DNA of 64,000 nucleotides from Bacteroidaceae bacterium. Lineage in GTDB: Bacteria > Bacteroidota > Bacteroidia > Bacteroidales > Bacteroidaceae. Below the pieces are notes generated by a model. That model was not told where the DNA came from. It worked only from the letters and a program-made list of their open reading frames with translations, and did not search any database. Location: NCBI GenBank assembly GCA_017416805.1, contig JAFQBB010000019.1, positions 34,642 through 98,641 of the forward strand. The letters are read 5' to 3'. The position numbers and the translations under genes are program-made. Shown here piece after piece: positions 33,309-42,300 of this stretch. Positions within the stretch are counted from its first letter, which is position 1. Every line of letters begins with the position of its first letter.

Positions 33309-35003
33309 ATGGAATATTCATTTTATGATTTCTTCAAGCTGTTAGGCTCGTTGGCATTGTTCCTCTACGGAATGAAAATAATGAGTGAAGCTCTGCAGAA
33401 ATTTGCAGGAGACCGTTTGCGCAGTATCCTTACAGCAATGACCACAAACCGTGTGACGGGAGTGTTGACCGGTATGCTTATCACTATGCTTATCCAGTCC
33501 TCATCAGCCACAACCGTCATGGTAGTCAGTTTTGTAAATGCAGGCTTGCTCACATTGGCCCAATCCATAGGTGTAATCATGGGTGCCAACATCGGAACCA
33601 CTGTGACGGCCTGGATTATCTCAATTCTTGGTTTCAAGGTCAGTCTGGCCGATTATGCCCTCCCGCTTTTGGCCTTAGGAGCCATTCCTGTGCTTTTCGC
33701 ACAAAATAGCAACAAGAAATCTATCGGTGAATTCATTTTCGGTTTCTCATTCCTTTTCATGGGCTTGTCCATGCTTCAGAGCAATGCGCCCGACTTGAAG
33801 CATAATCCCGAGATGTTGGCCTTCCTGCAGAACTATACCGATATGGGGTTCTTCTCTGTCATCCTCTTCGTCCTTATCGGTACGGTATTGACAATGATTG
33901 TGCAAGCCTCAGCTGCCACCATGGCCATCACGCTGATTATGTGTGCCAACGGATGGATATCCTTTGAGCTGGGAGCAGCCTTGGTGTTGGGTGAAAACAT
34001 CGGAACTACCATCACCGCCAACTTGGCCGCGATTACGGGTAACACACAAGCCCGACGAGCAGCTATGGCCCACTTGATGTTCAACGTTTTCGGTGTAATT
34101 TGGGTACTGATTGTCTTCTCTCCTCTGACAAGCGGTATCACATGGTTTGTCCACAATGTATTGGGCAGTACCGACACTGAAGTGGCCGTACCTTTGATGC
34201 TTTCGGCCTTCCACACAACGTTCAATGTATGCAACGTACTCCTCCTCATCTGGTTTGTGAAGTTTATTGAGAAGACGGTATGTTTCCTTATTCCCACCAA
34301 GCAAGACGAGGACGAGGAGTTCCGTCTCCGTTTCATCTCGGGTGGTATGCTTTCTACGGCTGAGCTTTCCATCCTGCAGGCCCGTAAAGAGATTAACCTT
34401 TTCGCACAACGTACACACAAGATGTTCGGCATGGTCCGTTCCTTGATGACCGAAAAAAACGACAGCGATTTCAACAAGACCTTCAGTCGTATTGAAAAAT
34501 ACGAAAGCATCAGCGACAACATGGAGTTGGAAATAGCCAACTACCTCAATCAGGTATCAGAAGGACGGCTCAGTTCTGAGAGTAAGTTGCAAATCCGTGC
34601 CATGCTGCGCGAAGTTACAGAGATAGAAAGCATTGGCGACAGTTGCTACAACCTGGCTCGTACTTTCAACCGCAAACACAGTGGCAAGGAGGACTTCACC
34701 CTGAAGCAATATGAGCGTATCGGACAGATGATGAGCCTTACTGACCAGGCATTGGAGCAAATGATCCGTCTGTTGGAGAATCCTACACATACCGATGTTA
34801 ACCAGACATTCAACATCGAAACCGAAATCAACAATTACCGTAACCAGTTGAAAAACCAGAACATCCTCGATGTGAACAATAAGGAATATGGTTACCAAAT
34901 GGGGGTCCACTACATGGATATTATCGGCGAATGCGAAAAGCTAGGCGACTATGTAGTTAATGTGGTGGAAGCACAAACCGATGTACGTGAGAAAAAACAA
35001 TAA
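33309..35003 (+). CDS. Na/Pi cotransporter family protein with PhoU-like domain
   Basis: A 564-residue inner-membrane protein. Residues 1-320 contain two inverted Na/Pi repeats, with QSSSATTVMVVSF and GANIGTTVTAW in the first and VQASAATMAIT and GENIGTTITAN in the second. These QSS and GxNIGTT motifs bind Na+ and phosphate. The C-terminal 200 residues are helical and PhoU-like (RTHKMFGMVRSLM ... YCEKLGDYVVNV-type pattern) and may regulate transport. A -7-like TATTTTTG is at 33240-33247. A terminator follows. Phosphate as substrate is by family. Confidence 0.9.
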   Translation: MEYSFYDFFKLLGSLALFLYGMKIMSEALQKFAGDRLRSILTAMTTNRVTGVLTGMLITMLIQSSSATTVMVVSFVNAGLLTLAQSIGVIMGANIGTTVTAWIISILGFKVSLADYALPLLALGAIPVLFAQNSNKKSIGEFIFGFSFLFMGLSMLQSNAPDLKHNPEMLAFLQNYTDMGFFSVILFVLIGTVLTMIVQASAATMAITLIMCANGWISFELGAALVLGENIGTTITANLAAITGNTQARRAAMAHLMFNVFGVIWVLIVFSPLTSGITWFVHNVLGSTDTEVAVPLMLSAFHTTFNVCNVLLLIWFVKFIEKTVCFLIPTKQDEDEEFRLRFISGGMLSTAELSILQARKEINLFAQRTHKMFGMVRSLMTEKNDSDFNKTFSRIEKYESISDNMELEIANYLNQVSEGRLSSESKLQIRAMLREVTEIESIGDSCYNLARTFNRKHSGKEDFTLKQYERIGQMMSLTDQALEQMIRLLENPTHTDVNQTFNIETEINNYRNQLKNQNILDVNNKEYGYQMGVHYMDIIGECEKLGDYVVNVVEAQTDVREKKQ

Positions 35004-35039
35004 ATCTTAAGGGAGGATTTCTTAAGATAACTGAAAGGT

Positions 35040-35095
35040 GAAGAGTGAAGAATCATAATGGGAAAGACCATTGGATTCTTCACTCTTCGTTTTTT
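35040..35095. terminator. Strong bidirectional terminator
   Basis: A perfect 15-bp stem (35040-35054 with 35074-35088; arm begins GAAGAGTGAAGAATC) followed by GTTTTTTC. It separates the convergent Na/Pi and rubredoxin genes. Confidence 0.85.
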
Positions 35096-35105
35096 CATGC
35101 TTCGT

Positions 35106-35267
35106 TTAATTTACTTCCTCAAACGAATCTTTGCCTACTCCACAAATGGGGCATACCCAATCTTCTGGAATCTCCTCAAAGGGAGTACCTGGAGCTATAC
35201 CGCTATCCGGATCTCCCACACTGGGGTCATACTCCCAGTCACACACTGTGCATACATACTTTTTCAT
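35106..35267 (-). CDS. Rubredoxin
   Basis: A 53-residue gene easily missed for its size. The minus strand reads [14 protein letters not shown] from 35267 and ends FEEVN at 35106. The two iron-binding knuckles are CTVC (Cys6, Cys9) and CPIC (Cys39, Cys42), with the classical [12 protein letters not shown] and [13 protein letters not shown] segments between. It is a one-electron carrier and the likely donor for the rubrerythrin encoded 2 kb upstream on the same strand. A TATTTTTG -7 box is at 35393-35386 (minus strand), giving a leader of about 110 nt. A strong terminator follows the stop. Confidence 0.95.
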   Translation of the reverse strand: MKKYVCTVCDWEYDPSVGDPDSGIAPGTPFEEIPEDWVCPICGVGKDSFEEVN

Positions 35268-35385
35268 ACAAATACTGTTTTTCTTCGTGAGCCCTCTGAT
35301 TTCATATATTAATAAGGAATAAGAGCACTCATCATGGTTAATGATTATAGGAACTGATAATTCCCCTTTTAATTTTTATTTTCTG

Positions 35386-35393
35386 CAAAAATA
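35386..35393 (-). promoter_or_regulatory. -7 box of the rubredoxin gene
   Basis: TATTTTTG on the minus strand. No convincing TTTG is seen 19-20 bp upstream, so confidence is limited. Confidence 0.4.
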
Positions 35394-35472
35394 CAACAAT
35401 TAATTCACATAATTGTTTTATGTATAGCCAAAATAATATGCTCATTTCAAGAAAAGGGTGTACCTTTGCTGC

Positions 35473-36078
35473 ATGATTGTTAATGACACCTATAAAACCA
35501 TATCCTCACAAGCAGAAGGAATCTATACAGAGAAGCGTAGCAAGTTTATTGCTATAGCCATCCCTGTACGTTCTTTGGAGGAAATAAAGGAGCATTTGGA
35601 CAAATACCAGAAGCAGTATTATGATGCTCGCCATGTCTGTTATGCCTATATGTTGGGGGCTGAGCGGAAGGATTTCCGTGCCAATGACAATGGAGAACCT
35701 TCAGGCACCGCAGGAAAGCCTATATTAGGCCAGATTAACTCTAATGAACTGACCGATATCCTTATCATTGTAGTACGTTACTTCGGAGGTATTAAATTAG
35801 GAACCAGCGGACTGATACAAGCGTATAAAGCTGCTGCCGCTGAAGCTATAGCTGCCACCGAAATTATAGAATGTACGGTTGATGATGATATTGAAATAGC
35901 GTTTGAATATCCATTTATGAATGATGTCATGCGTATAGTTAAAGAAGAAAACCCTCAACTGATATCCCAGTCTTACGATATGGATTGTCTGATGTGTTTG
36001 CGTATTCGTCGGTCAATGCTTGGCCGGTTACGCCAACGGTTGGAGAAAGTGGAGACACTTCGTTTCATAGGAGATTGA
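35473..36078 (+). CDS. YigZ/IMPACT family protein (UPF0029)
   Basis: A 201-residue protein. The N-terminal UPF0029 domain has the signature KRSKFIAIAIPV and GEPSGTAGKPIL..LTDILIIVVRYFGGIKLGTSGLIQAY (residues about 70-120). A C-terminal ferredoxin-like DUF1949 domain follows. Bacterial function is poorly defined, and the eukaryotic homologue IMPACT regulates translation. The start at 35473 (MIVNDTYKTI) fits homologues. A TACCTTTG box at 35461-35468 is only 4 bp away, so the mRNA may be leaderless. Confidence 0.9.
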   Translation: MIVNDTYKTISSQAEGIYTEKRSKFIAIAIPVRSLEEIKEHLDKYQKQYYDARHVCYAYMLGAERKDFRANDNGEPSGTAGKPILGQINSNELTDILIIVVRYFGGIKLGTSGLIQAYKAAAAEAIAATEIIECTVDDDIEIAFEYPFMNDVMRIVKEENPQLISQSYDMDCLMCLRIRRSMLGRLRQRLEKVETLRFIGD

Positions 36079-36201
36079 GTTACAACATATTATTTGCATA
36101 ATAGTTGTATTAAAAGTCTCTTTTATGTTAATAGAATATAAACATTAAAGGACGTCTGCAAATTTTGTTTAACATGTTTTATAGTGTGTTATATAATAAT
36201 G

Positions 36202-36209
36202 TACATTTG
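36202..36209 (+). promoter_or_regulatory. -7 box of the LruC lipoprotein gene
   Basis: TACATTTG fits TAnnTTTG, about 73 bp before the start. The -33 region is AT-rich (TTTTA near 36178) but has no clear TTTG. Confidence 0.45.
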
Positions 36210-36281
36210 CAAACCAATATTGTGTTTTAGTAGAGACGTGTGGAGCTAATTATAAATCTACGTATTATAAAATTCTGAACA

Positions 36282-38507
36282 ATGAAGAAAGTCTTATTCA
36301 AATCTGTGATGGTAGCCGTTTTGGCTGGTACAATTCCGACAGCATGTGTCGATGTAGAGGACAAATACGATCCTAATGCCTTAATTCAGCAGCAGCAACA
36401 ACAATACAACCAAAGTTGGACCGATTCTTTCGGTGCGATTGATCCTGGTCAAACTTGGAATACAGCCCGTCAGGTTTCGGTCGATATGCATTTGCAGGGA
36501 ATCGCCTCAGGGGTAAGTAATGTAAATATATATACTGCAAGGCCCGGCAATCCCTCTTGTGTGAGATTGGCCTCCAAGAATCTGTCAGGAAATGCTTCTA
36601 TCTCATTCGATATGCCTAAGGCATTGAACTATATTTATGTCACTGTTTCCAACATGCCAACTCTGAATGGATATTACGAGATAAGACAGGACAAAGCTGT
36701 AGTTGCGTTAAACAATGCTTTTACCCGCGCAGACGAGAGTTGCAATGTAACCTTAGGACCAACTATTGAGATGGGAACCTTTCATAGCTATGATACAAAT
36801 GCAAACGAACCCTATCAGGGCAAGCTTTATTCATTGAATGGAGTGACAAAAACCAATGCCAAAGCCTGGAGGTTCCTTGATTATTTGCCCTTGTATGGCA
36901 AGGATGGAGTTTTTCCTGAAGGACGTGATAACCTTACTCCATTGGGTTCCTCCGAGTCGGATATCATATATACCACTACCGAAGCCGGTCCTGTAGAGAT
37001 ATCTTATATATTCGGCTCTACCAGTCCGAAAAATCAGATGGGGTATTTCTACTACAACGAAGGTGCAACGATTGAAGAGATATGCAATGCAGACAAGTAC
37101 CTGTTGTTGAGTGACGCTCGTCCAACCTCAAGCATCAGTGTCAGCGGTTTGCAAAACGGTTTCTCCTATACCGAAGATTATCATTTGGGAAATTGGTTCC
37201 TATATAATGTGTATGAAGAAAATGGAGTATCTGTATTCAATGGTGGCGATCCTTGGGTAACAGGTTCAACCTACAAATTGGTATATTTCGATGAACATGG
37301 CAACGCAAGTTATGATTTTCCTGCAGGCTTGAATATCGGATTCTTTATCATATCGGATGGTATGAGTAAAACCTCCGAAGTGGGAGACTACATCTACTAT
37401 TCTATGCCTTCGGTTAATAGGGAGACAGGAAAAGCTTATCAAGCTGATGGTGGAACGTGGGATAATCCGAATTATAAGGGACTGGTCAAGACTGTTACTT
37501 ATAAATACGGGGATGATGTCCTTTTGGGATTTGAGGATCAGGCGGATAACGACATGAACGATATGCTTTTCTGCATAGGTGGAAACCTCACTACAGACGA
37601 TGATATTGAGGATGTACCGGTAGAGGAGCCGAAAGATCAGGAGTGGATTCTGGCTTGCGAGGATTTGGGAGCTATTGGCGACTTTGACTTCAACGATGTG
37701 GTATTCAGCATACAACATGCAAGTGGTTCTGGAAAGGCTAAAGTCACTCCGCTTGCAGCAGGCGGCACATTACCTATATATATACGTTATAATGGAAACC
37801 AGATTGGTGGTGAAGTTCACGAGATGTTTGGAAAACCTGTCAACGAAATGGTCAATACCCAAACAGGACGTTACGAGGCAACAGCCCAGTCTGTCGAGAT
37901 TGATGTCAATGCAGACCTTACTATGTCATCAGGAAATATGGGAGGATTTTCAATTCTTGTTCAAGGAATCTCTGGCGGTCAGGCCGAAGCGGTAGTGGCA
38001 GCTCCTACGGCAGGCAGTGCTCCGCAAATGATTTGTGTACCAACAGGATGGGCATGGCCTAAGGAAAGAGAAAGCATAGTAAACTCCTATAAAGGATTTG
38101 GAGAATGGGGTGCCAATTATCAGACCAGTACCGATTGGTATGAGAATCCTACGGGAAAAACCATTGATGGAGATTATACTGCAAAAAGTTATACAGAAGT
38201 GGTTCCCGAGATTCCTCCTGTAAGCGATTATGGAACCAATGTAAACGCTGTTTCCGGACAACCTATCAGTGCAGACTATTTTGCCAATGTAGGCGCAACT
38301 TGTACCTTGATTTTGGTCGAATCCAATGGCTTCAATGGGGTTTTGAAGAAATTTGGTGAATGGGTCGAATGCCAGGATGTAAACGGATATGTCGATGGTG
38401 GCGTTGTTGAAATTGAGTTGAAAGCCGAACTCTTGCCTGCTGCCAAAGAAGGAAAACTGGAATTTTGTGGATATTCAGGAAATTATCCTGCCATATACAT
38501 AAAATAA
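36282..38507 (+). CDS. LruC-domain surface lipoprotein
   Basis: A 741-residue lipoprotein: signal with Cys at IPTAC, then a Q-rich linker. Two acidic, calcium-binding-like motifs are characteristic of LruC domains: GFEDQADNDMNDMLFCIGG and EDLGAIGDFDFNDVVFSIQ (residues about 410-480). The C-terminal domain (DUF4842-like) has WAWPKERESI and WYENPTGKTIDGDY. The family is named from a Leptospira immune-recognised lipoprotein and is frequent on Bacteroidetes surfaces; ligand unknown. It is monocistronic, followed by a strong terminator. An Asp/Asn-rich fold suggests metal dependence. Confidence 0.8.
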   Translation: MKKVLFKSVMVAVLAGTIPTACVDVEDKYDPNALIQQQQQQYNQSWTDSFGAIDPGQTWNTARQVSVDMHLQGIASGVSNVNIYTARPGNPSCVRLASKNLSGNASISFDMPKALNYIYVTVSNMPTLNGYYEIRQDKAVVALNNAFTRADESCNVTLGPTIEMGTFHSYDTNANEPYQGKLYSLNGVTKTNAKAWRFLDYLPLYGKDGVFPEGRDNLTPLGSSESDIIYTTTEAGPVEISYIFGSTSPKNQMGYFYYNEGATIEEICNADKYLLLSDARPTSSISVSGLQNGFSYTEDYHLGNWFLYNVYEENGVSVFNGGDPWVTGSTYKLVYFDEHGNASYDFPAGLNIGFFIISDGMSKTSEVGDYIYYSMPSVNRETGKAYQADGGTWDNPNYKGLVKTVTYKYGDDVLLGFEDQADNDMNDMLFCIGGNLTTDDDIEDVPVEEPKDQEWILACEDLGAIGDFDFNDVVFSIQHASGSGKAKVTPLAAGGTLPIYIRYNGNQIGGEVHEMFGKPVNEMVNTQTGRYEATAQSVEIDVNADLTMSSGNMGGFSILVQGISGGQAEAVVAAPTAGSAPQMICVPTGWAWPKERESIVNSYKGFGEWGANYQTSTDWYENPTGKTIDGDYTAKSYTEVVPEIPPVSDYGTNVNAVSGQPISADYFANVGATCTLILVESNGFNGVLKKFGEWVECQDVNGYVDGGVVEIELKAELLPAAKEGKLEFCGYSGNYPAIYIK

Positions 38508-38530
38508 GATTGTCTTTCTAACATATACAT

Positions 38531-38576
38531 AAATAATATTGGTCTCTGAAGCCTCAGGGGCCAATATTATTTTTAT
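38531..38576 (+). terminator. Terminator of the LruC gene
   Basis: AAATAATATTGG (38531-38542) pairs with CCAATATTATTT (38561-38572), then T-rich sequence. The loop also contains CTGA/TCAG. Confidence 0.8.
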
Positions 38577-38601
38577 TGGTGTCCGACAAATTCCTATCGA
38601 A

Positions 38602-38750
38602 GCTGTGTCAAAAATGCCACCATTTAATTCTTCATCCGCAGATGACGCAGATAACGCAGATAAATTATAACCTATCGGGTATAATAGGAAGGAATAATCT
38701 GCGTCATCTGCGCAATCTGCGGATGAAAAGTGAATTATGACACATCCCCC
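38602..38750. repeat. MITE-like palindromic element, copy A (diverged)
   Basis: Ends TGTGTCA (38604-38610) and TGACACA (38738-38744). Inner arms of about 30 bp (38631-38661 with 38697-38727) are built from GATGACGCA-type repeats around a loop with AACCTATCGGGT. Copy A is the most diverged; copies B, C and D lie at 42.3, 45.0 and 63.9 kb. The 38751-38953 remainder holds a second small palindrome (TACGGTA/TTACCGT, about 38790-38815) and a -7 box, TACTTTTG at 38883-38890, for the GH2 gene. Confidence 0.8.
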
Positions 38751-38882
38751 TACAGGAAACGCCTCCGTGGCTGAAGTGTCCCATAAAAAAAATTACGGTA
38801 GCAGTTTTACCGTTTTTTATGGAAATTGCAAATCTTCCATCCTTTATGATAGAATTTACATGGTAATGTAAGAAAAATAGCA

Positions 38883-38890
38883 TACTTTTG
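38883..38890 (+). promoter_or_regulatory. -7 box of the GH2 gene
   Basis: TACTTTTG fits TAnnTTTG; leader of about 57 nt. No clear -33 element. Confidence 0.4.
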
Positions 38891-38953
38891 CCGATATAAA
38901 AAAATTACGGGCGATCGGTAAATCGTCAATAACAACCCTAACAACAATATCCA

Positions 38954-41900
38954 ATGAAACTCTATGCAAGATTGACCGCACTGGTGATGTGCGCACTGAT
39001 GCTTCCGGCATTAGCGATGGCCAAGGGCTACGACAGAGAGAAGTACAACTTTAATCCCGAATGGTTGCTACACGTAGGCGACTTGGAAGGAGCGGAGAAA
39101 ACCGATTTTCCTGATGCAGATTGGGAGAAAGTGACCCTGCCTCGTGCACACAACGAGGATGAGGTGTTCAAGGTTGACATCAAACACCTGACCGACACCA
39201 TCGCCTGGTACCGCAAGCACTTCCGTCTGCCCAAGACCGCCAAGAACAAGAAGGTGTTCATCGAGTTCGAGGGTGTGCGCCAAGGAGCCGACTTCTACCT
39301 GAACGGCCACTATCTGGGTCTGCACGAGAACGGCGCCATGGCCGTAGGCTTCGACCTGACACCCTATATCAATTATGGGGGTGAGAACGTGATGGCTGTC
39401 CGCACGGACAACAATTGGGACTACCGCGAAAGGGCCACCAACACCAAGTACCAGTGGAGCGACCGCAACTTCAATGCCAACTACGGCGGACTGCCCAAGA
39501 ACGTGTGGTTGCACGTGACGGACAAACTCTATCAGACACTGCCCCTCTACAGCAACATGAAGACAACGGGTGTCTATGTCTATGCCAAGGACATACAGGT
39601 AAAGAGCCGCAAGGCCATTATCCACGCCGAGTCGGAGGTGAAGAATGAATACAAGAAAAACCTGACCGTGGGCTATGAAGTAGAGGTAGTGGACCTCGAC
39701 GGCAAGTCCGTAGCCACATTCAACAGCGAGCCGGTGGTGATTGCCAAAGGGGAGACTGCCACCTTGAGTGCCGAAGCACCGCTCAGCGGCCTGCACTTCT
39801 GGAGCTGGGGATATGGTTATCTGTATAAGGTAAAGACCCGCCTCATCGTGGACGGTGATGTGATGGACGAGGTGGTGACCCGCACAGGTTTCCGCAAGAC
39901 ACGCTTTGGCGAAGGCAAGGTGTGGATCAACGACCGCGTGTTGCAGTTCAAGGGGTATGCCCAGCGCACCAGCAACGAATGGCCGGGTGTAGGCTTGAGT
40001 GTACCTGCCTGGATGAGCGACTACAGCAACGGACTGGCCGTAGAGGGAAATGCCAACTTCTTCCGCTGGATGCACATCGCAGCCTGGAAGCAGGACATCG
40101 AGAGTTGCGACCGCGTAGGTGCCATGCAGATGTTGCCAGCCGGCGATGCCGAAAAGGATCGCCAAGGCCGCCAGTGGGAACAACGCACCGAACTGATGCG
40201 CGATGTCATCATCTATAACCGCAACAATCCGAGTGTCATCTTCTACGAATGTGGCAACGAGGCCATCAGCCGCGAGCACATGATAGAGATGAAAGCTATC
40301 CGCGACCAGTACGACCCTCACGGCGGACGTGCCATCGGTAGCCGCGAGATGCTGGACATCCGCGAGGCAGAATATGGCGGTGAGATGCTCTACATCAACA
40401 AGAGCTGCCACCACCCCATGATTGCTACCGAATATTGCCGCGACGAGGGACTACGCAAGTATTGGGACAACTACAGCTACCCCTACCACAAGCATGGCGA
40501 TGGAAACACAGGCTACCATTCGACTGTGACCAATACTACGGCTCCCAAGAAAGATGCCAGTGCCTATAACCAGAACCAAGACCTGCTGACCGTAGAATGG
40601 GTACGCCGTTGGTACGACTACTGGCGTGAACGTCCCGGTATGGGCCGACGGGTGAACTCTGGTGGTGCCAAGATTATCTTCAGCGACACACAGACACACT
40701 TCCGCGGTGCAGAGAACTACCGTCGCAGTGGCGTGGTAGATCCCCTGCGCATACCCAAGGACGGATACTTTGCCCACAAGGTAATGTGGAACGGTTGGGT
40801 AGATATCGAAGAACATGGCACACACATTGTGGGACATTGGAACTATGAAGGCAGACCCCATCCCGACCTTCCCCAAGGGGAAGGAGTAGATACTCCGCAA
40901 AATGCTAAGCATGACATTTCACTCCCCTCCCTTGTGGAGGGGCAAGGGGGAGGGTCCGCCGTCATCAAACCCGTCTATGTAGTCTCCACCGGCGACAAAG
41001 TGGAGCTCTTCATCAATGGAGAATCACAAGGTTTCGGTCGTCAGGACTACCGTTTCCTCTATACCTTCGACAGCATCCAGTGGAAGCCGGGAACCATCGA
41101 AGCCGTATCGTATATAGTGACAAGTGACGAGCTACAAGCTACAAGTAATCCTGCGGCACAAAACTCGTCACTCGTAGCTCGTAACCCATCACTCAACGTG
41201 ACAAGTGACGAGTTACAAGCTACAAGTAATCCTGCGGAACAAAACTCGTCACTCGTAACTCGTAACTCATCACTCAAAGAGGTGAGCCGTGCTGCCCTGA
41301 AAACGGCAGGCAAGCCTCATCACCTGAAGCTGACACGCATGGCCAATCCGGCAGGCAGCTTTGCCGATGGACACGATATTGTAATGGTACAGGTAGAGGT
41401 AGTGGATGCCGAGGGTAACCGCTGCCCGCTGGCTAACGACATGGTAGATTTCACGCTCGAAGGTCCGGCCGAATGGCGTGGCGGTATCGCACAAGGTCCC
41501 GACAACTATGCCTTTGCCACCTCGTTACCCGTAGAGTGTGGTATCACCCGCGTATTGGTACGCTCGACCACCGAAGCAGGTGAAGTAAGACTGACAGCTA
41601 AAGCAGAGGGATTAGGTACTGCCACAGAGAATTGGACAACCATCCCCGTAGAAGTGGTGAACGGACTGAGCAAGCACTTCCCCGGCGAACTCCTCCCCTG
41701 CCGTCTGGAGCGTGGCGAGACACCGCTCACTCCGTCGTACACCGACAAGAAGGTGGATGTACAGATTGTGGATGTAAAAGCCGGTGTCAATCAGGAAACA
41801 GCTACCAACAGTTTCGACGACAACGAACTGAGCGAATGGCGCAACGATGGCAAGCTCAATACAGCTTGGATTACCTACAAGCTCAACCGCCGCGCTGCAG

Positions 41901-42226
41901 TGGATGACATCTGCATGAAACTTACCGGTTGGCGCCAGCGCAGCTACCCCATTGAAATCTTTGCAGGCAAGCAACTCATCTGGAAAGGCAATACCGAAAA
42001 GAGCCTTGGCTACATCCATCTGAACATTGAGCACCCCATCCTGACCGATGAGATTACCATCCGCCTGAAAGGAGCCGCCCAAGAGGGCGATGCTTTCGGA
42101 CAAATCGTGGAGGTGGTGGAACCCAAAGCAGGCGAACTCGACCTCTTCAAGGCCAAAGATGGCGACAAGACCCGCAACGAACTCCGCATCGTAGAGATTG
42201 AGTTCCTGGAGACGTTGCAGCAATAA
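38954..42226 (+). CDS. Glycoside hydrolase family 2 protein with in-frame repeat insertions
   Basis: A 1090-residue exported glycosidase. Signal peptide (LYARLTALVMCALMLPALAMA), sugar-binding jelly roll (about 30-190), Ig-like domain (195-310), TIM barrel (315-625), then Ig-like domains and a C-terminal discoidin-like module (about 940-1090). The acid/base is Glu436 (YECGNEAIS) and the nucleophile probably Glu493 (IATEYCRDEG). Substrate is unknown; beta-galactoside or uronide polymers are usual in Bacteroidetes. Residues 633-669 and 722-775 are translated intergenic repeats: the first resembles the CCCTCC/GGAGGG hairpin repeats of the 55-59 kb region, the second is a 27-residue unit present twice (VTSDELQATSNPA...). 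Both fall in loops between strands. No SusCD pair is adjacent. Confidence 0.88.
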   Translation: MKLYARLTALVMCALMLPALAMAKGYDREKYNFNPEWLLHVGDLEGAEKTDFPDADWEKVTLPRAHNEDEVFKVDIKHLTDTIAWYRKHFRLPKTAKNKKVFIEFEGVRQGADFYLNGHYLGLHENGAMAVGFDLTPYINYGGENVMAVRTDNNWDYRERATNTKYQWSDRNFNANYGGLPKNVWLHVTDKLYQTLPLYSNMKTTGVYVYAKDIQVKSRKAIIHAESEVKNEYKKNLTVGYEVEVVDLDGKSVATFNSEPVVIAKGETATLSAEAPLSGLHFWSWGYGYLYKVKTRLIVDGDVMDEVVTRTGFRKTRFGEGKVWINDRVLQFKGYAQRTSNEWPGVGLSVPAWMSDYSNGLAVEGNANFFRWMHIAAWKQDIESCDRVGAMQMLPAGDAEKDRQGRQWEQRTELMRDVIIYNRNNPSVIFYECGNEAISREHMIEMKAIRDQYDPHGGRAIGSREMLDIREAEYGGEMLYINKSCHHPMIATEYCRDEGLRKYWDNYSYPYHKHGDGNTGYHSTVTNTTAPKKDASAYNQNQDLLTVEWVRRWYDYWRERPGMGRRVNSGGAKIIFSDTQTHFRGAENYRRSGVVDPLRIPKDGYFAHKVMWNGWVDIEEHGTHIVGHWNYEGRPHPDLPQGEGVDTPQNAKHDISLPSLVEGQGGGSAVIKPVYVVSTGDKVELFINGESQGFGRQDYRFLYTFDSIQWKPGTIEAVSYIVTSDELQATSNPAAQNSSLVARNPSLNVTSDELQATSNPAEQNSSLVTRNSSLKEVSRAALKTAGKPHHLKLTRMANPAGSFADGHDIVMVQVEVVDAEGNRCPLANDMVDFTLEGPAEWRGGIAQGPDNYAFATSLPVECGITRVLVRSTTEAGEVRLTAKAEGLGTATENWTTIPVEVVNGLSKHFPGELLPCRLERGETPLTPSYTDKKVDVQIVDVKAGVNQETATNSFDDNELSEWRNDGKLNTAWITYKLNRRAAVDDICMKLTGWRQRSYPIEIFAGKQLIWKGNTEKSLGYIHLNIEHPILTDEITIRLKGAAQEGDAFGQIVEVVEPKAGELDLFKAKDGDKTRNELRIVEIEFLETLQQ
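40850..40960 (+). repeat. Hairpin repeat inserted in frame in the GH2 gene
   Basis: Sequence with CCTTCCCCAAGGGGAAGG and CTCCCCTCCC...GGAGGGGCAAGGGGGAGGG arms. It encodes residues 633-669 between HWNYE and VIKPVYVVS, which are normally nearly adjacent in this domain. Length preserves frame. Confidence 0.7.
41117..41278 (+). repeat. Two tandem 81-bp repeat units inserted in frame in the GH2 gene
   Basis: Units 41117-41197 and 41198-41278 are near-identical (81 bp = 27 codons). Each is an imperfect inverted repeat (GTGACAAGTGACGAG near the left, ACTCGTCACTCGTAAC near the right). It replaces a beta-turn between EAVSY and EVSRAALKTAG. CTAGTCACTC-type sequence also occurs in intergenic repeats at 45.25 and 54.46 kb. 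Confidence 0.85.
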
Positions 42227-42300
42227 GAATGTTCGTTGACAAAGGACAAGTTGCCCCTACCCGCACATTTTACCTCTGTATGTTGCACAAAAAAAAGGGG

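Noticed and set aside
39068-40414. 448-codon open frame on the minus strand
   Set aside because: Antisense to the GH2 catalytic region with conserved active-site residues. A codon-bias shadow.
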